From Mortierella sp. BCC40632 (taxonomy: Eukaryota > Mortierellomycota > Mortierellomycetes > Mortierellales > Mortierellaceae), in the NCBI GenBank assembly GCA_011634665.1, contig WAEK01000018.1, positions 783,501 to 847,500 on the forward strand: a stretch of 64,000 nucleotides of DNA, in the 5' to 3' direction. Both the position numbers and the translations under genes were made by a program. Below, one piece after another: positions 11,742 through 20,729 of this stretch (its first letter is position 1; each line of letters starts with the position of its first letter). The notes under the pieces were generated by a model. It was not told the DNA's origin and ran no database searches. It saw nothing but the letters and a program-made list of their open reading frames with translations.

Positions 11742-13964
11742 CTACTCGTCTGTGACACAGCCCTCGCTGGCAGACTTGACGTTCTTGATGTACTTATACA
11801 GTGTTCCGCGCGTAGCCTTGTACGGGGGTGCCTTCCAGGCGGCTCGGCGCGCCTTCATGTCCTCTTCTGACACCTTAACCTCAATTGTCTTTTTGTCGGC
11901 ATCGATCGAAATCAGATCACCGTTCTGAACCAAAGCAATTGGTCCACCCTCTTGTGCCTCGGGTGTGATATGTCCAATAATGAATCCATGACTTCCACCC
12001 GAAAACCGGCCGTCCGTCAACAATGCGACATCTTTGCCTAGACCGGCGCCCATAATCGCGCTTGTCGGCGTAAGCATCTCAGGCATTCCAGGTCCGCCCT
12101 TTGGACCTGAGTACCGGATTACGATCACTTGACCCTTTTTGATGTCGCCCTGTTCCAACCCATGCAACATGTCTGTTTCATGATCATAAACGTTGGCAGG
12201 GCCCTCAAAGAGTAAACCTTCCTTGCCAGTGATCTTGGCTACGGAGCCACCAGGTGCAAGATTTCCCTTGAGAATACAGATATGGCCTGTAGGCTTGATG
12301 GGGCTTGATAGTGGTCGAATGATATCCTGACCTGGCGTGAGGCCTGGGAGTTCCATCAGGTTCTCGGCCATGGTCTTTCCTGTCACAGTCATGCAGTCGC
12401 CATGGATCAGACCATTCTCAAACAAGTACTTCAGCACTGCAGGCGTACCGCCGATGGTTTGTAGATCCTCCATCACGTACTTGCCCGATGGCTTCAGATC
12501 AGCTAGGAACGGGGTCCGCGAGCTCACCTCTTGGAAATCATCAATCGTCAGGGGAACGTCGACAGCCTTGGCAATTGCAATCAAATGAAGAACTGCGTTT
12601 GTGGAGCCGCCAAGAATCATAACCATGACCATTGCATTCTCAAATGCCCTCCGGGTCATGATATCTCGCGGCTTGATGTCAAGCCTGAGCAAGTTCTTGA
12701 TCGCGGCGCCCGCAAGAATACACTCCTTGAGCTTCTCAGGCGACTCTGCAGTGTATGAGGAGCTGTAAGGGAGCGTCATCCCCATAGCCTCAATTGCCGA
12801 TGCCACTATCAAAATGAGAACTCATTCATTAGTAACCGGCAAGAGATGCTGATAGATCCTAAGCTTTTAGTGTAATTGAAAAAGGCACTTCATAGACTTA
12901 CTGGTGTTAGCGGTGTACATGCCACCACATGCTCCTGCTCCTGGGCAGGCATGGCGAACAATATCCTGTCTTTGAGTCTCTGTGATAGAGCCTGCGATAA
13001 ATGACCCATAGGATTGAAATGCAGAGACGATGTCGAGAATGCCCTGGCCACATTGAGAAGTTCCAGCGCGAATTGTGCCACCATAGACCATCAAAGAAGG
13101 TCTATTGAGGCGACCCATTGCAATCAGACATCCTGGCATATTCTTGTCACATCCAGGCAACGAGATGTTGGCATCGTACCACTGGGCGCCCATCACCTAT
13201 GTTTAGATCACGGCAAACAAATGTCATAGTATTTGATATGAGGATATGTTGAAAGATCCTTGCTAGTGTCGCAGGAGCTTCAACACGAAAGAAGCTACGT
13301 ACGGTTTCAATAGAGTCAGCGATGATATCTCTCGACTGGAGCGAGAATCTCATGCCATCAGTGCCCATAGACATGCCGTCGCTGACACCGATGGTGTTGA
13401 AACGGAACCCGATCAATCCAGCGGCTTCAACACCTTCTTTAACCTTGGCCGCAAGGTCGTTCAGGTGCATGTTGCAGGGGTTGCCTTCATACCATCTACG
13501 CAGAGATGCAAACAAAAACGCATTAGCAGCGGAGATATTTTTTGCAGAGATTGGAGTTACGTGCTATCTTCGCAAACTCAAGATGGAGTCTGATGATTAC
13601 ACGCTAGAGATACCGACTTGTGCCTTGTCCATGTCAGCTTCCGTGAGGCCAGTTGCATACACTTGAGATCAGATATTTCAGAGATACAAGCATCGTCAGT
13701 GATGTGAGAACCAAAACGGATCGGACCATGAGATCAAGAGTCCCAACATGAAACCTACACATGGCCTGGGATGCGCCTTGACTTTTTGGCTGCGTGATCT
13801 TCGAGCTGTACTTGTTCAAGCAGGCATCATGATCATGTTGATGCTCTCGGTGACATTGCACTAGAGCAGACTTTGCGGAGGGCTTGGGATGGCTGAAAGA
13901 GTGTGGGAACGGGTTTAGATTCTTCAGTCTTCTGCAAGGTTTGCGTGGGAAAAGAGCGAGTCAT
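11742..13964 (-). CDS. ILV3: dihydroxy-acid dehydratase, mitochondrial
   Basis: This enzyme dehydrates 2,3-dihydroxy-isovalerate and -methylvalerate to the 2-oxo acids, the third step of valine/isoleucine synthesis, in mitochondria with an Fe-S cluster. The family signature is continuous across exons: [103 protein letters not shown], and the C-terminal [18 protein letters not shown]. The three Cys motifs (NPC, PGCDK, ACGG) regarded as cluster ligands are intact. Introns were checked at GISSV/WYEGN (phase 2) and ANT/MASAIEA (phase 1). The stop is TAG 11742-11744. Start: the frame containing LNKYSS has no upstream ATG. The Met at 13964 opens a presequence-like stretch ([18 protein letters not shown] ... 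RKVCSSAMS) in another frame, so a splice or frame difference near 13850-13900 is unresolved. Confidence 0.92.
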
Positions 13965-14249
13965 TGCTGACGAGTATGACTCATGAGCACGAATTTTACA
14001 TCTTCACTTCGCCGGCAGCGGGAATGTCGCCCGATGAGATGTGTGAGGACATTTTTTTTTTTTTTTTTCAACAGAAAAGTTAAATGAAGATGGAGGTTGA
14101 ATGGTAGTGAGTGAATAGATTGTTTTGTGCTGAGAGCAAAATGGTCTTTATAATGATTATGCTTGAAGGGGTTCGTGCGTGGATGAACACGAGAGAAAGT
14201 GAAAGAGTGAGAGAGAGAAAAGAGATGTCCAAACAGGTTTAAAATGTTC

Positions 14250-14338
14250 GAAGAAGAAAACGAAGAAGAAAAGAAGAAAAGAAGAAAAGAAGAAAAGAAG
14301 AAAAGAAGAAAAGAAGAAAGGAAAAGAAAGGAAAAGAA
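14250..14338. repeat. (GAAGAAAA)n purine tract
   Basis: About 90 nt of GAAGAAAA/GAAAA units with no interrupting pyrimidines except at the edges. It lies in intergenic DNA upstream of ILV3. Such strand-asymmetric tracts produce spurious Phe/Ser-rich open frames on the opposite strand. Confidence 0.93.
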
Positions 14339-15205
14339 TAAAGAAAGAGTTCCCCCGGAGATTCGCAGGCCGGGCATCAATGGCCATTTTTGGATAGTCT
14401 CGGCGTTCGCTGGGCCAACCTGATAAGGGAAGGAAAGCATCTGTGTGTTTGCGCGCATGTACTCAACCGAATGCGTCTGCGAATGTTTGTGTGCCTGACC
14501 GATGCGGTGCACATCTGTTGTCGGTCGAGATTCTTTCTTTCTTTCTTTCTTGTCTACTGCCTTCACTACCTCCTTGTGCTTCGCCCGTCTGGACGACACT
14601 GGCGCGTGGCCGCAGCCTAGACGGTCCCCCACGCGCTCTTTCCTATCCCCGAGTCCACAAACTAGTGTGGAGAGGAGACATGACACAGGAAATACCAATT
14701 GTAGTGTAGCAGTGGCTGTGTGCTTGCAGCGACACAAACAGACTGTGCAGCATTCGCTTGAACAGTCCGAATTCAGTCGCAGGTGCAAAAGCCCCGCATT
14801 ATTTACCATCAAACTTCACATTCTTCCCGGCTGGTACCGTGGGCGCATCCGCCATGCCATGTGCGAGGATCAAGGGTTGTGCTTCGCTCTCGAGCGTGTG
14901 GGACGCGAGTGCGTGTGAAAGATGATGAGAACGAAGGCGCGAATACAAAGGGATCGGCCCAACCGAAAGCGTGGGCTCCGTCACGTGTAGCACGACCATC
15001 AAGAGGCTCTGAGTCTTTTCTTTTTGCAGATCCAGATCTTGCTGCCGTCTGGCCACAGCGAAAACCTGGCGACACACGGATCACGATCGCCCGATCCCAG
15101 CCATGGAACCTCTCAGCGGCGGAGACAAAGAAAGAAAGTAAAAAAGAAAGAAAGAACGAGAGCCGACGAACTGCCCGACAGCTCCTTGGTCGCCGACTGA
15201 CTGGT

Positions 15206-15236
<31 letters not shown>

Positions 15237-15397
15237 TCCTCCCTGCCAAAAAGGGCTTTCCATTATGAATGGCCACATCTGCCTAGACCATGAACATCCT
15301 TCTTCTCGTGCGGTCAATAATCCCCTTAGCCTTGTTTTCTCTCATCATCCACATCTGTTTAATCTACTCCCTGCATCCTCATCTCCTAATCAACTAC

Positions 15398-15610
15398 ATC
15401 TCTTCCTCTCTCTCTCATTCATTCATTCACAAACACACATAAACACACACAAACACAAACACACTCTCTCTCACTCTCACTCTCTCTCTCACTCTAACTC
15501 TCTCTCTCTCTCTCTTATATATCTCTCTCTCTCTCTCTCTAACTCTCTCTAACTCTCTCTAAACTCTCACTCACTCACTCACTCTTTCACTCTGTCTCAC
15601 CTTCTCTTTC
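15398..15610. repeat. (CT)n/(CA)n pyrimidine-rich leader of the Cys-rich gene
   Basis: Dense CTCTCT and CACA units with TCACTC variants extend over about 200 nt, ending about 170 nt before the ATG at 15781. Pyrimidine-rich tracts just upstream of transcription starts are common in fungi, so this may be core promoter or 5' UTR; that role is inferred. Confidence 0.85.
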
Positions 15611-15780
15611 CCAGACTCTCATTCTCTCCGACTGTCCATTCACTATCCTGTCGGTATCCTCAATTCACTACCGCCATTTCACTTCCCTGTTCAGACATTT
15701 CTCTCTTTCTCTCTCTCTCAACTGCATCGACATCGGCACATCACCTCCTCTCACATTCGATTCTCAAATAGTTCGTACCC

Positions 15781-17304
15781 ATGCCGTGTGATCGTCCATC
15801 CTCGGACCGATGCCTCCCCACCAACAGTTGGTCGGCAGTAGCAGAACCACCGACTCCTTTGACCCCCGACGGTCTCTCCTCTTCTTCTTCCTCGACATGT
15901 TGCCCTTCCAGCGTAGCAACGGCACCGTTAGTGACGCGTACCCCAGCAGAGTCCGCCAATGTCAGTTGCAACCGTAACACTTCTTCGTGCTGTCCTACAC
16001 CCTTGTCTTCAACTTCCTCAGCAGCCTTGTCTTCATCATCATCACCCCGTCGAGGAGAGTCGTGCACCTCCGCTCCCCTTGCCCCCTCGCCCCCATCAAC
16101 AGTTCAACGTCCGCCGCACCTGCAGCAGCAATCCACCATGAGCGTTGGTATCGACGGTATCGGCTCTAGATCGGCACTGTCAGCAGCATCGCAGACCCCC
16201 ACCAACCTCCTCTCACACATTTCGACTCCGCCCGCGTCTGAACCATACCCATTCAGGACTGCCCAATCCAGCCACTCTCCAACCGATCCTGGCTGTTGTA
16301 GTCCTGGCAATCATGAGTCCATTGATCGCCGCCATCTGGCCACCACAAAGACAGAGTCGTGCTCAGAAGACGAGGAATCCATAATGCGAATCCAGGATAT
16401 GTCTCTAGCAGATATCGAGTGTTGTATCATCGTGTCAGCTCTCCAAGAGGGCATGTCCTCCACTTGCTGCCAAAACCTGGTCCCAAAGGATGCAGACCTC
16501 ACGGATTTGGCCAAATCGTATCGCTCGGATCCTTCCTTTGCAACAGAAGCCTTATCCAGGATTACTCAGACTACTGACGGAGAAGCTCTGTCCAAAGCAA
16601 CCGCCCTTCAGCTCCGCTCTCAGGGACAGACGCCAGTACAGAGTCCAATCTCAACCTACAGCCTCGGTGACGATTTGGATCGCTGCTGCCTTTGTTCAAG
16701 AGGCGAGAGCAGAGAACCTGACAGTTGTGATTGCAGCTGTCATCGTATCTGCGAGACCAGTTGTAGTGCTAGCACGAGTGACCGTGGTCGACCATGCTCG
16801 GACGACACAACGCCCTCGCCATCTGCTTTGAAGGACACTGGTAGACAAGGGCCAATCACTGGTACTGACGTACACGATTCGACAACCATCACAGCAATAG
16901 CAACAAAGACTGTGTACGAGAAAGCGTCTAGACCAATGTATGGATCGGCAAGTTTGGGCGACGGCGTAGAAATGTGTTCGACGAGCCTTTGTAGTGTGAG
17001 CATGGGCAATAAGCAGAGCAGCAAGGGTTGCTGCAGCGGCGGAAACACCGTCAACATGGACATTTGCACTAGTAGTGTTGACAGTTGCAAGAGGGAGGGC
17101 AGTAGTGCTTGTGTGAGCGCCCACCCAAACAGAGGAGACTCGACCGTTTCGTCTGCCGCTCTGCCCACAGATCCGACAACGGAACCAATAATGTCAGTAA
17201 CAGGGCCCTCTGCTCCCACGGGTCTCGTTTCGGTGCTGACTTTGGCACCTGTGCAGCAACCAACTATCCAAGCAATATGCTCTCCATCTCGGAACAACAT
17301 GTAA
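15781..17304 (+). CDS. cysteine-rich Ser/Thr-rich protein of unknown function
   Basis: An uninterrupted 507-residue frame from ATG 15781 to TAA 17304. I do not recognise a family. It has about 32 cysteines, including seven Cys-Cys pairs spread along a Ser/Thr/Pro-rich chain. The densest cluster is around residues 300-325 (DRCCLCSRGESREPDSCDCS, then CHRICETSC), a pattern that could bind metal. Residues about 200-280 are less repetitive and probably helical (SLADIECCIIVSALQEGM ... DPSFATEALSRITQTTDGEA). There is no signal peptide or membrane segment. The next gene downstream on the same strand is a Zap1-like zinc-finger factor whose own N-terminus has a Cys/Ser-rich block (QQSCCSSSSPSLSPLSSC). 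The TAA stop lies inside a good donor motif (ATGTAAGG), so splicing into that gene is conceivable. A metal-related role is inference. Confidence 0.7.
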   Translation: MPCDRPSSDRCLPTNSWSAVAEPPTPLTPDGLSSSSSSTCCPSSVATAPLVTRTPAESANVSCNRNTSSCCPTPLSSTSSAALSSSSSPRRGESCTSAPLAPSPPSTVQRPPHLQQQSTMSVGIDGIGSRSALSAASQTPTNLLSHISTPPASEPYPFRTAQSSHSPTDPGCCSPGNHESIDRRHLATTKTESCSEDEESIMRIQDMSLADIECCIIVSALQEGMSSTCCQNLVPKDADLTDLAKSYRSDPSFATEALSRITQTTDGEALSKATALQLRSQGQTPVQSPISTYSLGDDLDRCCLCSRGESREPDSCDCSCHRICETSCSASTSDRGRPCSDDTTPSPSALKDTGRQGPITGTDVHDSTTITAIATKTVYEKASRPMYGSASLGDGVEMCSTSLCSVSMGNKQSSKGCCSGGNTVNMDICTSSVDSCKREGSSACVSAHPNRGDSTVSSAALPTDPTTEPIMSVTGPSAPTGLVSVLTLAPVQQPTIQAICSPSRNNM

Positions 17305-17978
17305 GGGACGAGCGAAATGAGCTCTGAAGAGAACAGCAAAAATCTTGGAGAGGAAGGGAGCCTGAGCTGTTTATTTCATATTCGAGCAAGAGCGAGATGG
17401 AAGCAAAAGTCTACAGAGCATTATAAAAAGGGAGCCACAGGCAGGAAGAAGGACATGAGCAGGGGGGCAGAGAGGGATTGGGGGGGGGGCGGAGGGTGGA
17501 AGGGGAACTGGTAACAAATGCAGCAGGTGCGGAAGAGGAAGAAATGGAATCGAGGCTAGAAGGCAGAAAGAGCTGTCCGGGCCTGCCTGAGCAGCCGTTC
17601 TCGTCCTCCGGCCACATTTGGAGCTTTTTGCCTGTGTGCGAGCGGCCAATTGGCCAATGAAGGAGAAAAGAAGAAAAGGCGAGACGGACCCTTTGTCGCC
17701 CCGCAAGGAGCAGACCAATTATTAACGTTTAAATCTCCGGTCTCTTTCTCTGAATATGTATCTTTCTCGCTCTTTCTCGCTCTCTTCTTTCTTTTTTTCT
17801 TTCTTTCGTTTTTTTTTTCTCTAGAGCAACGGCCCATCCCCCGAGTAGAAGCTTATCTAGCCGGCGCTCCAGGGTCAGTAGCGCTAACCTCGTTTCTCCT
17901 ATTCCCACCCCCAATCCTGCCTTACCTTCCAAGAAAGCAAGCCGTTTCTCCTCCCTTCACACCACAGACGCTTCAGCC
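17305..17978. promoter_or_regulatory. gap between the Cys-rich and zinc-finger genes
   Basis: The first half (17310-17560) is purine-rich with a G run near 17481-17490, consistent with a 3' UTR. The second half becomes pyrimidine-rich (CTTTCTCGCTCTTTCTCGCT near 17760, then T/C tracts to 17825), like the leaders of other genes here. Acceptor-like ends occur at ctctag 17824 and cacag near 17968. I saw no Zap1-type ACCTTNAAGGT element by eye. Confidence 0.5.
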
Positions 17979-20267
17979 ATGTCAATCACGCCCGTACAAA
18001 CTCCTAGCAATTCTGCACAGCAGTCATGCTGTTCGTCCTCCTCGCCATCACTCTCGCCGCTCTCGTCCTGTGACACCTCCTCGAGGTCACCTTCATGCAC
18101 GACTGTCCAGAGTCCATTAGGGCTCGCGTCCCCAACTGGCCAGCAGATCGTCGATCCTCTGCTGCATCACTCCTTTCGTCAACAAGCAGATTATCCACTC
18201 CTTTTCCCAGAAGTCTCTCAAGATCTGGGTGCCATGGCCACAACGGTGATGGGCCACTTTCAGCAAATGCTGATCCAGCCAAACTCACTACCACGAGCCC
18301 AGCACCATCGGTCACACTCGATTCCGCTGAGCGAGTTGGGTAGTCCTACACATTCTGTACATCAAGACCAGAGGATAAAATGTTTCTGGTCTGGATGTGA
18401 GGATGACTGGGACGAGAGTAATGAGAAAAGTGAATGGGAGATTAGGGCCGAAGAATCCGGAGCGGGCGACCACACGAGACACGGCAAACGCAGAGGTCGA
18501 GGGTCGGTGGCATTTGCGACAGAAGAAGAGCTGATCATGCACGTGGCCGAAGCGCATGTGGCGATTGAAGAAGGTATGGTGGTAGGTTGCCGTTGGGAGG
18601 GCTGCTGGGCACGATTTGCAGATGGAAGGCAAGTACTGCTCCATATCCGGCAAGACCATCTTCGTGGAGGAGGCAAGGGAGGAGCGCTGGTCGTCTCGCC
18701 CGGCATCCAATCAATGTTCTCGGGAATGCATCTCCTACAACAACAACACCCACAGGACACAGTGCATCAGCAACAGCATCGACAGCAGGCGCGGCACAAT
18801 TTGTCCGATGCGTCTATTGGCCAGAGCTCGGTTGTGCTAGGTGTGGGGGATGAGGCTCATGCGCCTTGGACAAGAACAAGCACACATCGCTCGAGTGTCT
18901 CCGCCAACACTGCCGCCATAACGTCAGCATCAACATCAACATCAACATCAACATCAGCTTCGGCCGCACCCGTGACCTATATTAAGCAAGAAGAGACCGG
19001 GATATTTTCTCCCTCACATTTGTTAACCACTTCAGCTTCTTCTTCCTCCAACACCTCCTTTTCTACGCTCTCGCCAGACGCCTCCGCCATTCCCTCGACC
19101 ATGTCCTATATGACGTCCTCGGCATCCGCAACGGCCGTCACCCCTATCAGTATCAACACTGCTGCAACATCATCTGTAATTGCGCCTGCCATCCATCCAC
19201 TGACACCAACATTCCCAGCACCGCCGCTCTATGGAGAACCAACATACCAAGAAGGATACCATCCATGCCATTGGCGGAACTGCAAGTTGGTCTTCCCCGA
19301 CTTTGAGGGTCTGACCTCACACTTGAGCGAAGACCATATCGGGATGGGAAAGTCCGAGTACATTTGTGAATGGCAAGGTTGCGAACGTCGTGGCCGGGGC
19401 TTTGCGCAACGTCAAAAGGCGATGCGCCATATCCAAACCCATACCGGTGATCGACCCTTCCAATGCCCTGTCTGTCAAAAACGATTCTCGGAAGCCAACA
19501 TTATGCAACAGCACATGCGAACTCACACAGGTGAGAAGCCTTTCAAGTGCACGGAGCCGGGCTGTGGGCGAGAGTTCTCTATCTCAGGTGCACTTACTAT
19601 CCATCGACGAGTCCATACTGGCGAGAAACCATTCAAGTGCAAGTTTGAGGGTTGTGACAAGTGGTTTGCCGAGAGTTCAAATCTGACTAAGCATCTCAGA
19701 GTCCACACGGGCGAACGACCATTTGTTTGTCCTGTCAAGGGGTGTTCGAAACGATTTTCGAGACCGGATCAGGTCACTAGACATAAGCGGATCCATATGA
19801 CCCCTCCACCATTGCCGTTGTCACTCCCCATGTCCATGTCCATGCCAATGCACTCGACTTTGACGGGACTTGGGTCGTTCTCTCATCATACACTAGTAGC
19901 CCCACGGATATCGACCAGTGCGATGCCTATGCCCACGTCGATGGCCATGTCCATGCCCATGACTTCTCCGTTGCAACCGTCGTTGCAGACGTCGATGGCC
20001 ATGTCTATGCATGTCCATGGGGGCCAACTCTCGCCGAGGAGCGTGTCCATGTCGATGCCAGTTACGGGTATACCGATGGATCTACAAGGACAAGTACCCA
20101 TATCTTTGCCCATGACGATGTCCATGCCAGTATCAGCACCAATGCAGATGCAGATGCAGATGCAGATGACTATGGGACCTTCTGTACCAATGATGGTCGG
20201 ATCGTCTACTCCCACAATGATGATGAGAGGAGCTGAAGAGCCGAGCCCCTCGAATCTGTCACCATGA
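17979..20267 (+). CDS. Zap1-like C2H2 zinc-finger factor, two tandem CWCH2 pairs and Met-rich tail
   Basis: A single-exon 762-residue nuclear factor. An N-terminal Ser/Cys-rich segment is followed by a first finger pair at about 135-227 (KCFWSGCEDDW ... VGCRWEGCWARFADGRQ). After a long Ser/Thr/Ala linker, six more fingers lie at about 430-606. The first two form a second tandem CWCH2 pair (CHWRNCKLVF ... CEWQGCERRG). The last four are classical TGEKP-linked fingers ending DQVTRHKRIH. The tandem CWCH2 signature is known from Zap1, Gli and Zic families, and in yeast Zap1 such a pair senses zinc. The C-terminal 150 residues are packed with MSM, MPM and MQM motifs. A zinc- or metal-responsive activator is the best reading; Gli/Zic-like is the alternative. 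Its cysteine-rich neighbour upstream supports a metal theme, by inference only. Confidence 0.85.
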   Translation: MSITPVQTPSNSAQQSCCSSSSPSLSPLSSCDTSSRSPSCTTVQSPLGLASPTGQQIVDPLLHHSFRQQADYPLLFPEVSQDLGAMATTVMGHFQQMLIQPNSLPRAQHHRSHSIPLSELGSPTHSVHQDQRIKCFWSGCEDDWDESNEKSEWEIRAEESGAGDHTRHGKRRGRGSVAFATEEELIMHVAEAHVAIEEGMVVGCRWEGCWARFADGRQVLLHIRQDHLRGGGKGGALVVSPGIQSMFSGMHLLQQQHPQDTVHQQQHRQQARHNLSDASIGQSSVVLGVGDEAHAPWTRTSTHRSSVSANTAAITSASTSTSTSTSASAAPVTYIKQEETGIFSPSHLLTTSASSSSNTSFSTLSPDASAIPSTMSYMTSSASATAVTPISINTAATSSVIAPAIHPLTPTFPAPPLYGEPTYQEGYHPCHWRNCKLVFPDFEGLTSHLSEDHIGMGKSEYICEWQGCERRGRGFAQRQKAMRHIQTHTGDRPFQCPVCQKRFSEANIMQQHMRTHTGEKPFKCTEPGCGREFSISGALTIHRRVHTGEKPFKCKFEGCDKWFAESSNLTKHLRVHTGERPFVCPVKGCSKRFSRPDQVTRHKRIHMTPPPLPLSLPMSMSMPMHSTLTGLGSFSHHTLVAPRISTSAMPMPTSMAMSMPMTSPLQPSLQTSMAMSMHVHGGQLSPRSVSMSMPVTGIPMDLQGQVPISLPMTMSMPVSAPMQMQMQMQMTMGPSVPMMVGSSTPTMMMRGAEEPSPSNLSP

Positions 20268-20729
20268 ACCCAATTTTTTTTATATGTCCAACACACCTAT
20301 ACACAAAAGTTGCTAGAGCCATCTATACACCATTCATATCATACATCCATAGAGAGCGATGGGGTCCATCTACAGTACAATAATAACTCTTAATTAAACC
20401 GAAAAAGAGCAAAAGCACGGAGAAGTGGAGAGAAGGTTCATAGATCGAAAGGAGAAAAAAAAAAAAAAAAAAACGCGCGCGCGGGGAGGGAAGCGATCCG
20501 ACCATCTGACCAGCACAGATCTACAAAAGAGCCTTTCAAAGCGTCCATGTCTCATGTCTCAGGAGAAAGATAGATGCATTTTTTTAAGGAATATAGAATG
20601 GGATTTTACGTCCTTTGGAGATGCAAAGGGTGGGACAAGGACAGCATTAAAAAAAAAAAAAGTCTTTATTTTTTGCGACGCTCATTTCCCCTCCTCTCCT
20701 TTCTCCACACTTCCGGTGGTTGTCAAAGT
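20268..20729. terminator. convergent 3' flanks of the zinc-finger and CofD-like genes
   Basis: A gene-free gap between two convergent stop codons. It contains an A run with a following CGCGCGCG at 20456-20482 and another A run at 20649-20660. Both genes must end transcription here. No defined polyadenylation site is assigned beyond the A-rich context. Confidence 0.4.

Larger units (their letters stand above)
13965..15780. other. long divergent intergenic region between ILV3 and the Cys-rich gene
   Basis: No supported gene. Several long open frames are artefacts of purine/pyrimidine tracts. Contents in order: a T run at 14051-14068, a (GAAGAAAA)n tract at 14250-14338, a TTTC repeat near 14528-14550, a mixed unique segment, a run of about 27 T at 15211-15237, and a pyrimidine-rich leader from 15300 to 15780 just before the next ATG. 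The 1.8-kb size is large for this window and could include regulatory DNA for both genes. Confidence 0.6.

Noticed and set aside
13961..14812. 283-codon minus-strand frame with Ser/Phe-rich repeats
   Set aside because: Produced by the GAAGAAAA tract; no protein-like composition outside it.
14502..15268. overlapping plus-strand frames upstream of the Cys-rich gene
   Set aside because: No family match, run through poly(T), and change character at simple repeats.
15398..15610. possible CRISPR-like or satellite array
   Set aside because: It is a CT/CA microsatellite with no spacers or repeat unit; eukaryotic context.
16740..17339. 199-codon minus-strand open frame opposite the Cys-rich gene
   Set aside because: Antisense shadow of the composition-biased plus-strand coding region.
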